DNA of 8,446 bases, from the NCBI GenBank assembly GCA_030150425.1, contig JASLFY010000228.1, forward strand, positions 1 through 8,446, in the 5' to 3' direction. Source of the stretch: Yimella sp. Lineage in GTDB: Bacteria; Actinomycetota; Actinomycetes; Actinomycetales; Dermatophilaceae. Positions 1-5,874 of the stretch are shown piece after piece. Numbering within the stretch: the stretch's first letter is position 1; each line of letters begins with the position of its first letter. Both the position numbers and the translations under genes were made by a program. The notes under the pieces are model-generated. The model was not told the DNA's origin. It saw only the letters and a program-made list of their open reading frames with translations, and did no database searches.

Positions 1-2
1 CC

Positions 3-2426
3 CTGCTCGTGGGTCACCTCACGCCCACTGCCGGCTGGACGGTGACGGGCGCCGCGACCGTCGTTGGGGTCGGTGCCGCAGCGGTGGCCGTTCGGGCGCA
101 CCACGACGAGCTCGGCGCGCCGGCCAGGACGGTGCGGGTGGCCGGGGTGATCGGACTGTGCGGGCTGGCTGCCACGGTGACCTCGGCCGCAGCCGTCGCG
201 GACCACAGCATCCGCCATGACGGCCTGTTGCCGGCGCTCGTCCAGAAGCGGGCCACCGCCCGCCTCGAGGCGCGGGTCATCTCCGATCCGGTGCAGGTGC
301 CGTCCCGCTTCGGTGGTGATGAGGTGTGGCGGGTTCGTCTCGAAGTGACATCCGTCGTGGGTCGCGGATCGACCGGACGATCCGCCGGGCAGCTCACGGC
401 CTTCGGCGACGCCGCCGTGGGACGGCTGCACTGGCACGACACCGTGGCGCTCAGCGGGCGCCTGCAACCGTCCGGCGTCGACCCAGCGGAGTCGACCCTG
501 GTGATCTCGGGGACGCCGCAGCGGCTCCGTCGAGCGGGTCCGGTGGAACGGGCGGCCGACCACGTACGCGCGGCCGTCCGGACCGCCACCGGAGGGTTGC
601 CGCGCGATCCGGCCGGGCTCGTCCCGGCACTGGTCGTCGGTGACACCAGCCGGTTGCCGGACGACCTGAACGCGGCGATGCGGTCGACCGGCATGACGCA
701 CCTCAATGCGGTCAGCGGATCGAACGTGACCGTCGTGATGCTCACCGTGGGGTGGGCCTGCGGATGGCTGCGGGTGCCCCGACGGGCGCGCACCTCGGCG
801 ATCTTCGTCGGGCTGATCGGTTTCGTCTTCCTGTGCCGGCCCGAGCCGAGCGTCATCCGTGCCGCGGTGATGGGCGGCGTCGGACTGCTCGCGCTGCGCG
901 CCACCGGTCGACGAGCCGCCCCACCGGCGCTCGCCGCCGCGATCGTCGTCCTCCTGGTGCTCGAACCGGCGCTCGCGGCGTCGTACGGATTCGCCCTCTC
1001 GGCTCTGGCCACCCTGGGGTTGATCCTGTTCGCCAGACCGTGGGCCGCGGCGATCGCCGCCCGACTGCCGGACCGGCTGTCCTGGTTGGGCGAGGCGATC
1101 GCGGTCCCTCTCGCCGCACAGACGATGTGTGCGCCGGTCACTGTGCTGCTCCAACCCACGGTCAGTCTGATCGGCCTTCCGGCGAACATGCTGGCCGCCC
1201 CGTTCGTCGCTCCGGCAACGATCGCCGGAGTGGTCGTGGCCGTGCTGGCCGTTCCGCTCCCCGCCGTCGCAGTTGTAGCGGCGTGGACGGCGGGACTTCC
1301 GGCCTGGGCGATCTGCCAGGTCGCCCGCCGGTGCGCGGCGGTGCCGTACGGCAGCCTGCCCTGGCTCGGCGGTGCGACTGGAGCCCTGCTGCTCGCGGCG
1401 CTCACCCTGGCAGTCCTGGTCGTCGGCCGTGGGCTGCTGGTCCGGGCACGACATTCGGTGATCGCGGTGCCGGCCGCGATCTGCGTCGGGATCGCCGGCT
1501 GGGCGCCCCTCCCGCTCGGCTCGGTGCCGGGTGGCTGGGTGGTGATGATGTGCGACGTCGGTCAGGGCGACGCCACGTTGATCCGGTCGGCGCCGGGCCA
1601 CGCCGTGCTCATCGACACCGGACCCGACCCGGACGCCATGCGCCGTTGCCTCGACGACTCGGGGATCAAAGTTCTGGACGCCGTGGTGCTCACTCACTTC
1701 CACGCCGACCACGTCGACGGTCTCGGCGTGGTCCTCGACAGGCTGCCGGTCGGCGAGGTGATCGGCACGTTCGTCGACGAGGACGCCGGCGCGGCGGGGG
1801 ACGAGCCCGGTCACGAGGTGGCGGCGTTGGCGGCCGTACGTCGGACCGGGCGGGACCTGCGGCGGGTCAGGGCGGGGGAGAGCCTGCGGTGGAACGGGAT
1901 CTCGGCCGCGGTGCTCTGGCCCGCCCGGGCCATCCACGCCGGGTCACTGCAGAACAACGCCAGCGTGGTGCTGGACCTGCGGGTGGGCGGTCTGCGGATG
2001 CTGTTCACCGGCGACATCGAGAAGGAGGCGGCCGCGCGGGTGCTGGCCGCGCTGCGGGCCGAGAACGACCCGACACCGTTCGCGGTGCTGAAGGTCCCGC
2101 ACCACGGGTCGGCCAACCAGGACCCCGAGCTGGTGCGGTCGGTGGCGGCGCCGGTCAGCCTGATCGGCGTGGGCGCGGACAACGACTACGGCCACCCGAA
2201 CGCCCGCACGCTGGCGTTGCTGGGCACGGTCGGCAGCGTGGTGCTGCGAACCGACCAGGGTGGGGCGATCCGGCTCTACCGCAAGGGCGACGGATTCGCC
2301 GTCGTACGCGGTCCGGGTCGGGCGCCGACCGAGAGGCAGTCGGGCATACCGGCGGCCTCCACCAACGCCGCGACGGTCGCGGCGACGGCCGGAACGCGCT
2401 GCAGGTCGGGGGTGGTCACCGCGTAG
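3..2426 (+). CDS. comEC: ComEC/Rec2-type DNA internalisation channel protein, 5'-truncated
   Basis: Inner-membrane channel that passes single-stranded DNA into the cytoplasm during natural transformation. The visible part is about 807 codons, and residues here are counted from the GTG at 9. The frame is open to the left edge and begins inside a hydrophobic stretch, so the true start probably lies outside the window. Order: N-terminal membrane segments (about 1-65); soluble OB-like domain (about 80-175); competence domain from about 200 with the signature LNAVSGSNV (232-240) and many hydrophobic helices to about 500; C-terminal metallo-beta-lactamase-like domain (about 510-765) with DVGQGDA (516-522), THFHADH (562-568), TGD (667-669), PHHGS (697-701) and GHPN (728-731). 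The metal-binding residues look intact. The last roughly 40 residues (RGPGRAPTERQSG onwards) are low-complexity and lie opposite the LysR gene. In many actinobacteria comEC is followed by holA; here a convergent LysR gene follows instead. The family call is secure from the motifs. Confidence 0.95.
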   Translation: MLVGHLTPTAGWTVTGAATVVGVGAAAVAVRAHHDELGAPARTVRVAGVIGLCGLAATVTSAAAVADHSIRHDGLLPALVQKRATARLEARVISDPVQVPSRFGGDEVWRVRLEVTSVVGRGSTGRSAGQLTAFGDAAVGRLHWHDTVALSGRLQPSGVDPAESTLVISGTPQRLRRAGPVERAADHVRAAVRTATGGLPRDPAGLVPALVVGDTSRLPDDLNAAMRSTGMTHLNAVSGSNVTVVMLTVGWACGWLRVPRRARTSAIFVGLIGFVFLCRPEPSVIRAAVMGGVGLLALRATGRRAAPPALAAAIVVLLVLEPALAASYGFALSALATLGLILFARPWAAAIAARLPDRLSWLGEAIAVPLAAQTMCAPVTVLLQPTVSLIGLPANMLAAPFVAPATIAGVVVAVLAVPLPAVAVVAAWTAGLPAWAICQVARRCAAVPYGSLPWLGGATGALLLAALTLAVLVVGRGLLVRARHSVIAVPAAICVGIAGWAPLPLGSVPGGWVVMMCDVGQGDATLIRSAPGHAVLIDTGPDPDAMRRCLDDSGIKVLDAVVLTHFHADHVDGLGVVLDRLPVGEVIGTFVDEDAGAAGDEPGHEVAALAAVRRTGRDLRRVRAGESLRWNGISAAVLWPARAIHAGSLQNNASVVLDLRVGGLRMLFTGDIEKEAAARVLAALRAENDPTPFAVLKVPHHGSANQDPELVRSVAAPVSLIGVGADNDYGHPNARTLALLGTVGSVVLRTDQGGAIRLYRKGDGFAVVRGPGRAPTERQSGIPAASTNAATVAATAGTRCRSGVVTA

Positions 2427-3247
2427 ACCGAACGGCTCGACGGGGGATCCATCGGCAGCACCTTCACGCGGGCGTTGGGCGCCGAGCGCAGGATCAGGTC
2501 CGGGACGAGCGCGACGCCGAGGCCCTCCGCGACCAGGCCGAGCACCGCGACGTAGTCCTCGGTCTCGAAGGCGACGTCCGGCGCGAAGTGCGCCTTGTCG
2601 GCGAGCGCGAGCAGGTGGCCGCGACAGCGCGGGCAGCCGGCGATCCACGGCGCGGACGCGAGGTCGGCGAGCTTCACCGTCGGCTGGGAGGCGAGCGGGT
2701 GGTCGACCGGCAGTGCGAGGCGCACCGGGTCGTCCAGCAGCTTGGTGGAGACGAAGTCGCCCAGACGGTCGTCGTCGCGCGTGAGGTCGAGGCCGTCGTA
2801 CGTGAACGCCACCGCGACGTCGCACTCCCCGGCGCGCAACGCGGCCAACGACTGCGGCGGCTCGCCCTCGGCGAAGCTGACCTTCACGTCGGGGAAGCGC
2901 TGCTTGACCAGCGACAGCGCGCGCGGGACGAGCGTCGACGACGAGGACGGGAAGGCCATCAGACGGACGCGTCCGGACTGCAGACCGGCGATCGCCGCGA
3001 CCTCCGACTCGGCCGCGCTGATCGCGCTGAGCACGCTGGTGGCGTGGCGCGACAGGACCTCGCCGGCCTCCGTCAGTCGTACGTTGCGACCCATCCGCTC
3101 GACCAGCGGAGTGCCGAGGCGTTCCTCGAGGCGGCGCACCATCTGGGAGATCGCGGGCTGGGAATACCCGAGTGCCGATGCGGCCGCGGTGAAGCTGCCC
3201 TCCTCGGCGATGGCACGAATCACTCGGAGTCCAGCGGCGTCGATCAT
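2276..3247 (-). CDS. LysR-family transcriptional regulator
   Basis: DNA-binding regulator of 323 residues, close to the usual length of about 300. The N-terminal winged helix-turn-helix covers about residues 3-62 (AEEGSFTAAASALGYSQPAIS, then LGTPLVERMGRNVRLTEAG), with a linker helix to about 90. A periplasmic-binding-like effector domain covers about 92-300 and contains a CPRC pair (205-208). The ATG at 3247 is chosen because MIDAAGLRVIRAI is where family members normally begin; the frame stays open upstream to 3382, but that stretch is Arg/Ser-rich and overlaps the sirtuin gene. No ribosome binding site is visible, so the mRNA may be leaderless. The final roughly 23 residues are a tail beyond the last predicted helix, and the 3' end overlaps comEC by 151 bp. 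The start codon sits 22 bp from the divergent sirtuin gene, the classic arrangement for a LysR regulator and its target, so it may regulate that gene and itself. The effector cannot be read from the sequence. Confidence 0.93.
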   Translation of the reverse strand: MIDAAGLRVIRAIAEEGSFTAAASALGYSQPAISQMVRRLEERLGTPLVERMGRNVRLTEAGEVLSRHATSVLSAISAAESEVAAIAGLQSGRVRLMAFPSSSSTLVPRALSLVKQRFPDVKVSFAEGEPPQSLAALRAGECDVAVAFTYDGLDLTRDDDRLGDFVSTKLLDDPVRLALPVDHPLASQPTVKLADLASAPWIAGCPRCRGHLLALADKAHFAPDVAFETEDYVAVLGLVAEGLGVALVPDLILRSAPNARVKVLPMDPPSSRSVYAVTTPDLQRVPAVAATVAALVEAAGMPDCLSVGARPGPRTTANPSPLR

Positions 3248-3269
3248 GGGTACTAGCGTACAAAGTGCA
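3248..3269. promoter_or_regulatory. 22-bp divergent start region between LysR and sirtuin genes
   Basis: The whole gap between the two start codons is 22 bp and holds the symmetric core GTACTAGCGTAC (3250-3261). A TANNNT -10-like hexamer can be read on each strand: TACGCT on the minus strand (plus coordinates 3255-3260), 7 nt before the LysR ATG, and TAGCGT on the plus strand (3254-3259), 10 nt before the sirtuin ATG. Neither gene has a Shine-Dalgarno sequence here. These spacings fit leaderless transcripts from two interlocked promoters. No convincing -35 element is seen on either strand. This reading is an inference. Confidence 0.4.
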
Positions 3270-4160
3270 ATGAACGAGGACCTCACAACGACGACCAGTG
3301 CCGACCCGACCGACGCAGCCGACGAGCGCGCGCAGGACCTGCTGACCGAACGCTTCCGCGAGCGGGCAGTCCTCGCGATCACCGGAGCCGGGCTGTCGAC
3401 GGCCGCCGGACTGCCCGACTACCGCGGGCCCGACGGTGTGCGCCGGGTGCAGCCGATGACCGTGTCGGAGTTCCGCGCGACGCCGGAGGCGCGGCGTCGT
3501 TACTGGGCACGGTCGTACGCCGGGTGGGGCCGCTTCAATGCCGCCGAGCCCACCCCGGCCCACTTCGCGCTCGCCGCCCTCGAGGGCGCCGGGTTCATCG
3601 ACCACACGATCACCCAGAACGTCGACGGCCTGGCACGCCGCGCCGGCAGTCGGGAGGTCACCGAGCTGCACGGGCGCCTGGACCAGGTCGTCTGTCTGCG
3701 CTGCCGCAGCGTGCGGGAGCGGGACTGGATGCAGCAGGAGCTCTCCGCCCGCAACCCCGGGTTCGAGTCGGCGGTGGTCGACGCCCGTACCGCCCCGTTG
3801 CGGCCGGACGGCGACGTCGACCTCGACGGTCGGTGGGAGGCCGAGCTGCGCCTGGTGGACTGTCCGATGTGCGGTAGCGACATGCTCAAGCCGCACGTCG
3901 TGATGTTCGGTGAGTCGGTGCCCAAGCCGGTGGTCGACCACTGCTTCGCGCTGGTCGAGGCCGCCCGGACGCTGGTCGTGATCGGGTCGTCACTCGGCGT
4001 GATGTCGGGCTACCGCTTCGCCCGGCACGCCGTACGCCGGGACATCCCGGTGGTGCTGGTCAACACCGGATGGTCGCGGGCCGAGGACATCGCCACAGCA
4101 CACGTCCACCGGGACCTGCAGGACGTGACCGTCGGCCTGGCCCGGCAGCTGGTCGGCTGA
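3270..4160 (+). CDS. Sir2-family NAD-dependent protein deacylase (class II, SIRT4-like)
   Basis: Cytoplasmic sirtuin of 296 residues that would remove acyl groups from lysines using NAD+, giving nicotinamide and O-acyl-ADP-ribose. Motifs in order: NAD-binding GAGLSTAAGLPDYRG (39-53); YWARSYAGW (78-86), typical of the class II branch; TQNVDGLARRAG (115-126) with the Asn-Asp pair; catalytic His134 in ELHG; zinc ligands Cys142, Cys145, Cys198, Cys201; KPHVVMFGE (207-215); GSSLGV (239-244) and Asn265 for the nucleotide. All key residues are present. The start is the ATG at 3270. An in-frame ATG at 3246 would add eight residues but overlaps the LysR start codon. Neither has a clear ribosome binding site. 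It is divergent from a LysR gene and convergent with lexA. Class II members can be deacetylases, lipoamidases or ADP-ribosyltransferases, so the substrate is undetermined. Confidence 0.95.
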   Translation: MNEDLTTTTSADPTDAADERAQDLLTERFRERAVLAITGAGLSTAAGLPDYRGPDGVRRVQPMTVSEFRATPEARRRYWARSYAGWGRFNAAEPTPAHFALAALEGAGFIDHTITQNVDGLARRAGSREVTELHGRLDQVVCLRCRSVRERDWMQQELSARNPGFESAVVDARTAPLRPDGDVDLDGRWEAELRLVDCPMCGSDMLKPHVVMFGESVPKPVVDHCFALVEAARTLVVIGSSLGVMSGYRFARHAVRRDIPVVLVNTGWSRAEDIATAHVHRDLQDVTVGLARQLVG

Positions 4161-4197
4161 CCGACCGGCCGCCGGAGTCGCGGTCCGGTCGGATCAG
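4157..4197. terminator. Bidirectional hairpin between sirtuin gene and lexA
   Basis: A perfect 8-bp stem, CCGACCGG (4161-4168) with CCGGTCGG (4185-4192), is extended by four more pairs, CTGA (4157-4160) with TCAG (4194-4197), across a single bulged A at 4193. The loop is 16 nt. The extension contains the stop codons of both convergent genes. There is no T-run on either side, as is common for terminators in high-GC actinobacteria. Confidence 0.65.
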
Positions 4198-4916
4198 ACC
4201 CGCCGCAGGACCGCGGTGACCTTGCCGAGGACGACCGCGTCGTCGCCGTCGATCGGTTCGTACGCCGGGTTGTGCGGCATCAGCCAGACCTTGCCGTCCT
4301 TGCGCTTGAACGTCTTGACCGTGGCCTCGTTGTCGAGCATCGCGGCCACGATGTCGCCGTTGTCGGCGGCCGGCTGCTGACGCACGACGACCCAGTCGCC
4401 GTCGCAGATCGCCGCGTCGACCATCGAGTCACCGACGACCTTCAGTAGGAACAGGTCGCCCTCGCCGACGATCTGGCGGGGGAGCGGGAAGACGTCCTCC
4501 ACGACCTCCTCCGCGAGGATCGGGCCACCGGCCGCGATCCGACCCACCACCGGAACGTACGACGCCGCCGGGCGGTTGTCGCCGACCCCGGTCTCGTCGA
4601 TCAGGCTCTCGCTCGCACCGGTCACGCTCGAACCGCCGAGGCGTCCGCGCCGGTCGGCGTCGCTCTCGGGGCTGATGACCTCCATCGCCCGCGGCCGGTT
4701 CGGGTCGCGGCGCAGATAACCCTTGCGCTCGAGCATCGACAACTGGTGGGCCACGGAGCTCGGGCTGGTGAGGCCGACCGCCTCGCCGATCTCGCGGATG
4801 CTCGGCGGGTAGCCACGACGCTCGACCGAGTTGCGGATGACCTCCAGGACCTTCCGCTGGCGGGTGGTGAGTTCGGCACCCGCGTCGCCGTCGGGCAGGT
4901 GGTGGATCTTCGCCAT
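4194..4916 (-). CDS. lexA: SOS-response repressor and self-cleaving protease LexA
   Basis: Master repressor of the SOS DNA-damage response, 240 residues. The N-terminal winged helix-turn-helix (about 16-78) contains LTTRQRKVLEVI, YPPSIREIGEAVGL and SPSSVAHQLSMLERKGYL, the LexA pattern that reads the operator. A variable linker (about 83-117) follows. The C-terminal S24 peptidase-like domain (about 120-240) has the Ala129-Gly130 cleavage site in GRIAAGGP, nucleophile Ser164 in GDSM and general-base Lys201 in ATVKTF, so RecA-stimulated autocleavage should be intact. The ATG at 4916 gives the normal N-terminus; upstream on the same strand there is a weak GGGAC about 11 nt away. It is divergent from the LysM-protein gene, and the space between them carries three LexA-box-like sequences, so autoregulation is likely. 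The 3' end converges on the sirtuin gene. Confidence 0.98.
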   Translation of the reverse strand: MAKIHHLPDGDAGAELTTRQRKVLEVIRNSVERRGYPPSIREIGEAVGLTSPSSVAHQLSMLERKGYLRRDPNRPRAMEVISPESDADRRGRLGGSSVTGASESLIDETGVGDNRPAASYVPVVGRIAAGGPILAEEVVEDVFPLPRQIVGEGDLFLLKVVGDSMVDAAICDGDWVVVRQQPAADNGDIVAAMLDNEATVKTFKRKDGKVWLMPHNPAYEPIDGDDAVVLGKVTAVLRRV

Positions 4917-5068
4917 GTCGTGGACGTCCCGTCTGAGTTGTTCGAACTGTTCTACCGCAGTTGTCCCGCCGCCTCCCGGCAGTGCCGGAAGCCCTGTGGA
5001 GAACGAGTGGCAGTGGTGCTGGCGGTGATGTTGTCGGTGGTCGGTTGTTAGCTGCGAAGCATGAATCG

Positions 5069-5097
5069 AGCGTATGCCGTCGACCGAACACTTTCAA
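5069..5097 (-). promoter_or_regulatory. Predicted lexA promoter
   Basis: Read on the minus strand, TTGAAA (plus coordinates 5092-5097) and TACGCT (5069-5074) are separated by exactly 17 bp, a good match to a housekeeping-sigma -35/-10 pair. Transcription would start near 5062 and give a leader of about 145 nt before the lexA ATG. The -35 overlaps a LexA-box-like sequence at 5094-5109, which is what an autorepressed promoter would need. The transcription start is inferred from sequence only. Confidence 0.55.
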
Positions 5098-5109
5098 ACA
5101 TGTGTACGA
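5094..5109. promoter_or_regulatory. Candidate LexA operator 1 (overlaps lexA -35)
   Basis: TCAAACATGTGTACGA matches 10 of the 12 specified positions of the actinobacterial LexA consensus TCGAAC-N4-GTTCGA, with the correct 4-nt spacing. It covers part of the predicted lexA -35 hexamer. Confidence 0.6.
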
Positions 5110-5126
5110 CGCGTGTCTCGCCCGGA

Positions 5127-5142
5127 TCGAACATTCGTGCTA
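5127..5142. promoter_or_regulatory. Candidate LexA operator 2 (overlaps LysM-gene -10)
   Basis: TCGAACATTCGTGCTA has a perfect left half-site (TCGAAC) and a right half-site matching at 4 of 6 positions, so 10 of 12 overall with 4-nt spacing. Its right end overlaps the start of the TATAAA at 5141-5146, placing it where it could block the LysM-gene promoter. Confidence 0.6.
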
Positions 5143-5146
5143 TAAA
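5141..5146 (+). promoter_or_regulatory. Predicted -10 element of the LysM-protein gene
   Basis: TATAAA matches the -10 consensus at 5 of 6 positions and stands out in this high-GC sequence. The -35 region 17 bp upstream (TCGCCC, 5118-5123) is poor. A LexA-box-like site overlaps it at 5127-5142 and another lies just downstream at 5163-5178. Confidence 0.5.
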
Positions 5147-5162
5147 TCGTACAGACGTGCGA

Positions 5163-5178
5163 TCGCACACCTGTGCGA
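5163..5178. promoter_or_regulatory. Candidate LexA operator 3, perfect inverted repeat
   Basis: TCGCACACCTGTGCGA is a perfect 7-bp inverted repeat around a CC centre. Against TCGAAC-N4-GTTCGA it differs at only one symmetric pair (A to C on the left, T to G on the right), 10 of 12 matches. The preceding GTGCGATCGCAC (5157-5168) is a second perfect palindrome sharing the TCGCAC half. If not a LexA site, it is an operator for another dimeric regulator. Confidence 0.5.
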
Positions 5179-5228
5179 AGAGCGTACGACCTGGAGACAC
5201 CCTCGTGGTGTCGGGGACGGAGGAACCC

Positions 5229-5663
5229 ATGAGTGCTGTGACCCACCTCGCGGAGCCGATGATCGCGCCGCTGCCCGCCACCGGCGGTCGCGGGCGCCGG
5301 CGTCACCTGCAGCTGGTGCCGCCGCTCGCCGAGCAGGGCGACCGCTCCCGACTCGAGCTGCGCGGCGACCGTGACAGTCGCGGCGGTAGCGTGCGACTGA
5401 CCGTGCGCGGTCGTCGGGTGCTGGTGCTGCTCGGCCTGGCCGCCGTACTGGTGGCCGGCTTCGGTGCGGCGCGGGCCATGGCGGCCCCGGCGCCGGCGGT
5501 GCCGTCGGGCGTGACCGTCCAGTCCGGGCAGACGCTGTCGGAGATCGCCCACCGCGCCTACCCGTCGATGCCGGTCAGCCAGGCGGTCGTCCGGGTGCAG
5601 TTGGCGAACGGTCTGAACTCGCTCCAGGTCCACGCCGGCCAGCACCTCGTTCTGCCCCGCTGA
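5229..5663 (+). CDS. LysM-domain membrane protein next to lexA, probable SOS-induced cell-division inhibitor (DivS/ChiZ/YneA position)
   Basis: Small protein of 144 residues: a cytoplasmic Arg-rich N-terminus (about 1-62), one transmembrane helix (RVLVLLGLAAVLVAGFGAARA, about 63-83) and an extracytoplasmic LysM domain (about 94-143: VTVQSGQTLSEIAHRAY through QVHAGQHLVLPR) that should bind peptidoglycan. There is no separate hydrolase domain. The start is the ATG at 5229 because of GGAGG at 5219-5223, 5 nt upstream; the frame is open back to 5061, but that would run through the promoter and operators. The gene is divergent from lexA and precedes nrdR, the same place as divS in Corynebacterium and Rv2719c/chiZ in Mycobacterium, and resembles the Bacillus lexA-yneA pair. 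Those proteins halt division after DNA damage. The domains are read from the sequence; the division-inhibitor role is inferred from position, architecture and the LexA-like sites. Confidence 0.85.
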   Translation: MSAVTHLAEPMIAPLPATGGRGRRRHLQLVPPLAEQGDRSRLELRGDRDSRGGSVRLTVRGRRVLVLLGLAAVLVAGFGAARAMAAPAPAVPSGVTVQSGQTLSEIAHRAYPSMPVSQAVVRVQLANGLNSLQVHAGQHLVLPR

Positions 5664-5685
5664 GACCCGTGCCCCGGCAGATTTT

Positions 5686-5720
5686 GGTCGGGCAGTCCGT
5701 CGCCGACGGACTGCCCGACC
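5686..5720 (+). terminator. Long perfect hairpin after the LysM-protein gene
   Basis: Arms 5686-5702 and 5704-5720 are perfect reverse complements (GGTCGGGCAGTCCGTCG and CGACGGACTGCCCGACC), so a 16-bp stem with a 3-nt loop can form. It begins 22 nt after the stop codon and is followed by GTGTCATTTC, which has no real T-run. The position and stability fit a transcription terminator separating the LysM-protein gene from the nrdR operon. Confidence 0.85.
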
Positions 5721-5793
5721 GTGTCATTTCGGGGGCCTCGGCGGGCCGGCGCCCGGTGATTCCGCGGCGATTCCGGGACGACGCGCCGGGCTC

Positions 5794-5822
5794 TTGCATG
5801 TGTGGTCGGATCGTCCTACGAT
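5794..5822 (+). promoter_or_regulatory. Predicted promoter of nrdR-nrdJ
   Basis: TTGCAT (5794-5799) and TACGAT (5817-5822) are spaced by exactly 17 bp. The inverted repeat GGATCGT-CCT-ACGATCC (5808-5824) spans the -10. The first NrdR-box-like site begins at the last base of the -10, so bound repressor would cover the start site. The leader to the nrdR start codon would be about 200 nt. Confidence 0.6.
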
Positions 5823-5837
5823 CCCTATATCTAGTAG
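5822..5837. promoter_or_regulatory. Candidate NrdR box 1
   Basis: TCCCTATATCTAGTAG matches 11 of 16 positions of the NrdR-box consensus ACACWATATATWGTGT, including the whole C.A.AT.T.G core. It lies directly at and after the predicted -10 of the nrdR promoter. Confidence 0.65.
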
Positions 5838-5853
5838 TTACACCGATGTAAGT

Positions 5854-5869
5854 CGCCCACATGTGGTCC
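5854..5869. promoter_or_regulatory. Candidate NrdR box 2
   Basis: CGCCCACATGTGGTCC matches only 7 of 16 consensus positions but keeps all of the C.A.AT.T.G core and contains the palindrome CCACATGTGG. Its centre is 32 bp from the centre of box 1, about three helical turns, the spacing usual for paired NrdR boxes. Confidence 0.5.
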
Positions 5870-5874
5870 CCATG

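Larger units (their letters stand above)
4917..5228. promoter_or_regulatory. Divergent SOS control region between lexA and the LysM-protein gene
   Basis: This 312-bp gene-free stretch is visibly richer in A+T from about 5041 to 5160 than the flanking genes. The lexA side (4917-5068) would be a long lexA 5' leader and holds one palindrome, GTTCGAAC (4940-4947), followed by a further GTTC (4949-4952). That lacks the 4-nt spacing of a LexA operator, so I do not call it one. The central part holds a lexA promoter and three LexA-box-like 16-mers, listed separately. The right end carries the ribosome binding site of the LysM-protein gene. Confidence 0.7.

Noticed and set aside
14..1405. Long open frame on the minus strand opposite comEC
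   Set aside because: It is a high-GC antisense shadow. The translation is Ala/Arg/Ser/Thr-rich with no domain, while the plus strand has clear ComEC motifs.
752..3256. Long plus-strand open frame of about 834 codons crossing comEC and LysR
   Set aside because: Arg/Gly-rich shadow translation that overlaps two recognised genes in other frames and has no recognisable motif.
4940..4952. GTTCGAAC followed by GTTC in the lexA leader as a LexA operator
   Set aside because: No pair of half-sites has the 4-nt spacing. It is far downstream of the predicted promoter and is better treated as a chance palindrome.
4976..4988. CCGGC-AGT-GCCGG hairpin in the lexA leader
   Set aside because: A 5-bp stem of pure G/C is expected by chance in DNA of this composition.
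5061..5228. N-terminal extension of the LysM protein to an upstream ATG at 5061
   Set aside because: It would run through the promoter and operators, has no ribosome binding site, and ignores the strong GGAGG before the ATG at 5229.
5669..5851. Small 60-codon open frame between the LysM gene and nrdR
   Set aside because: It covers the terminator hairpin and the nrdR promoter, has no ribosome binding site, and shows no protein-like composition.
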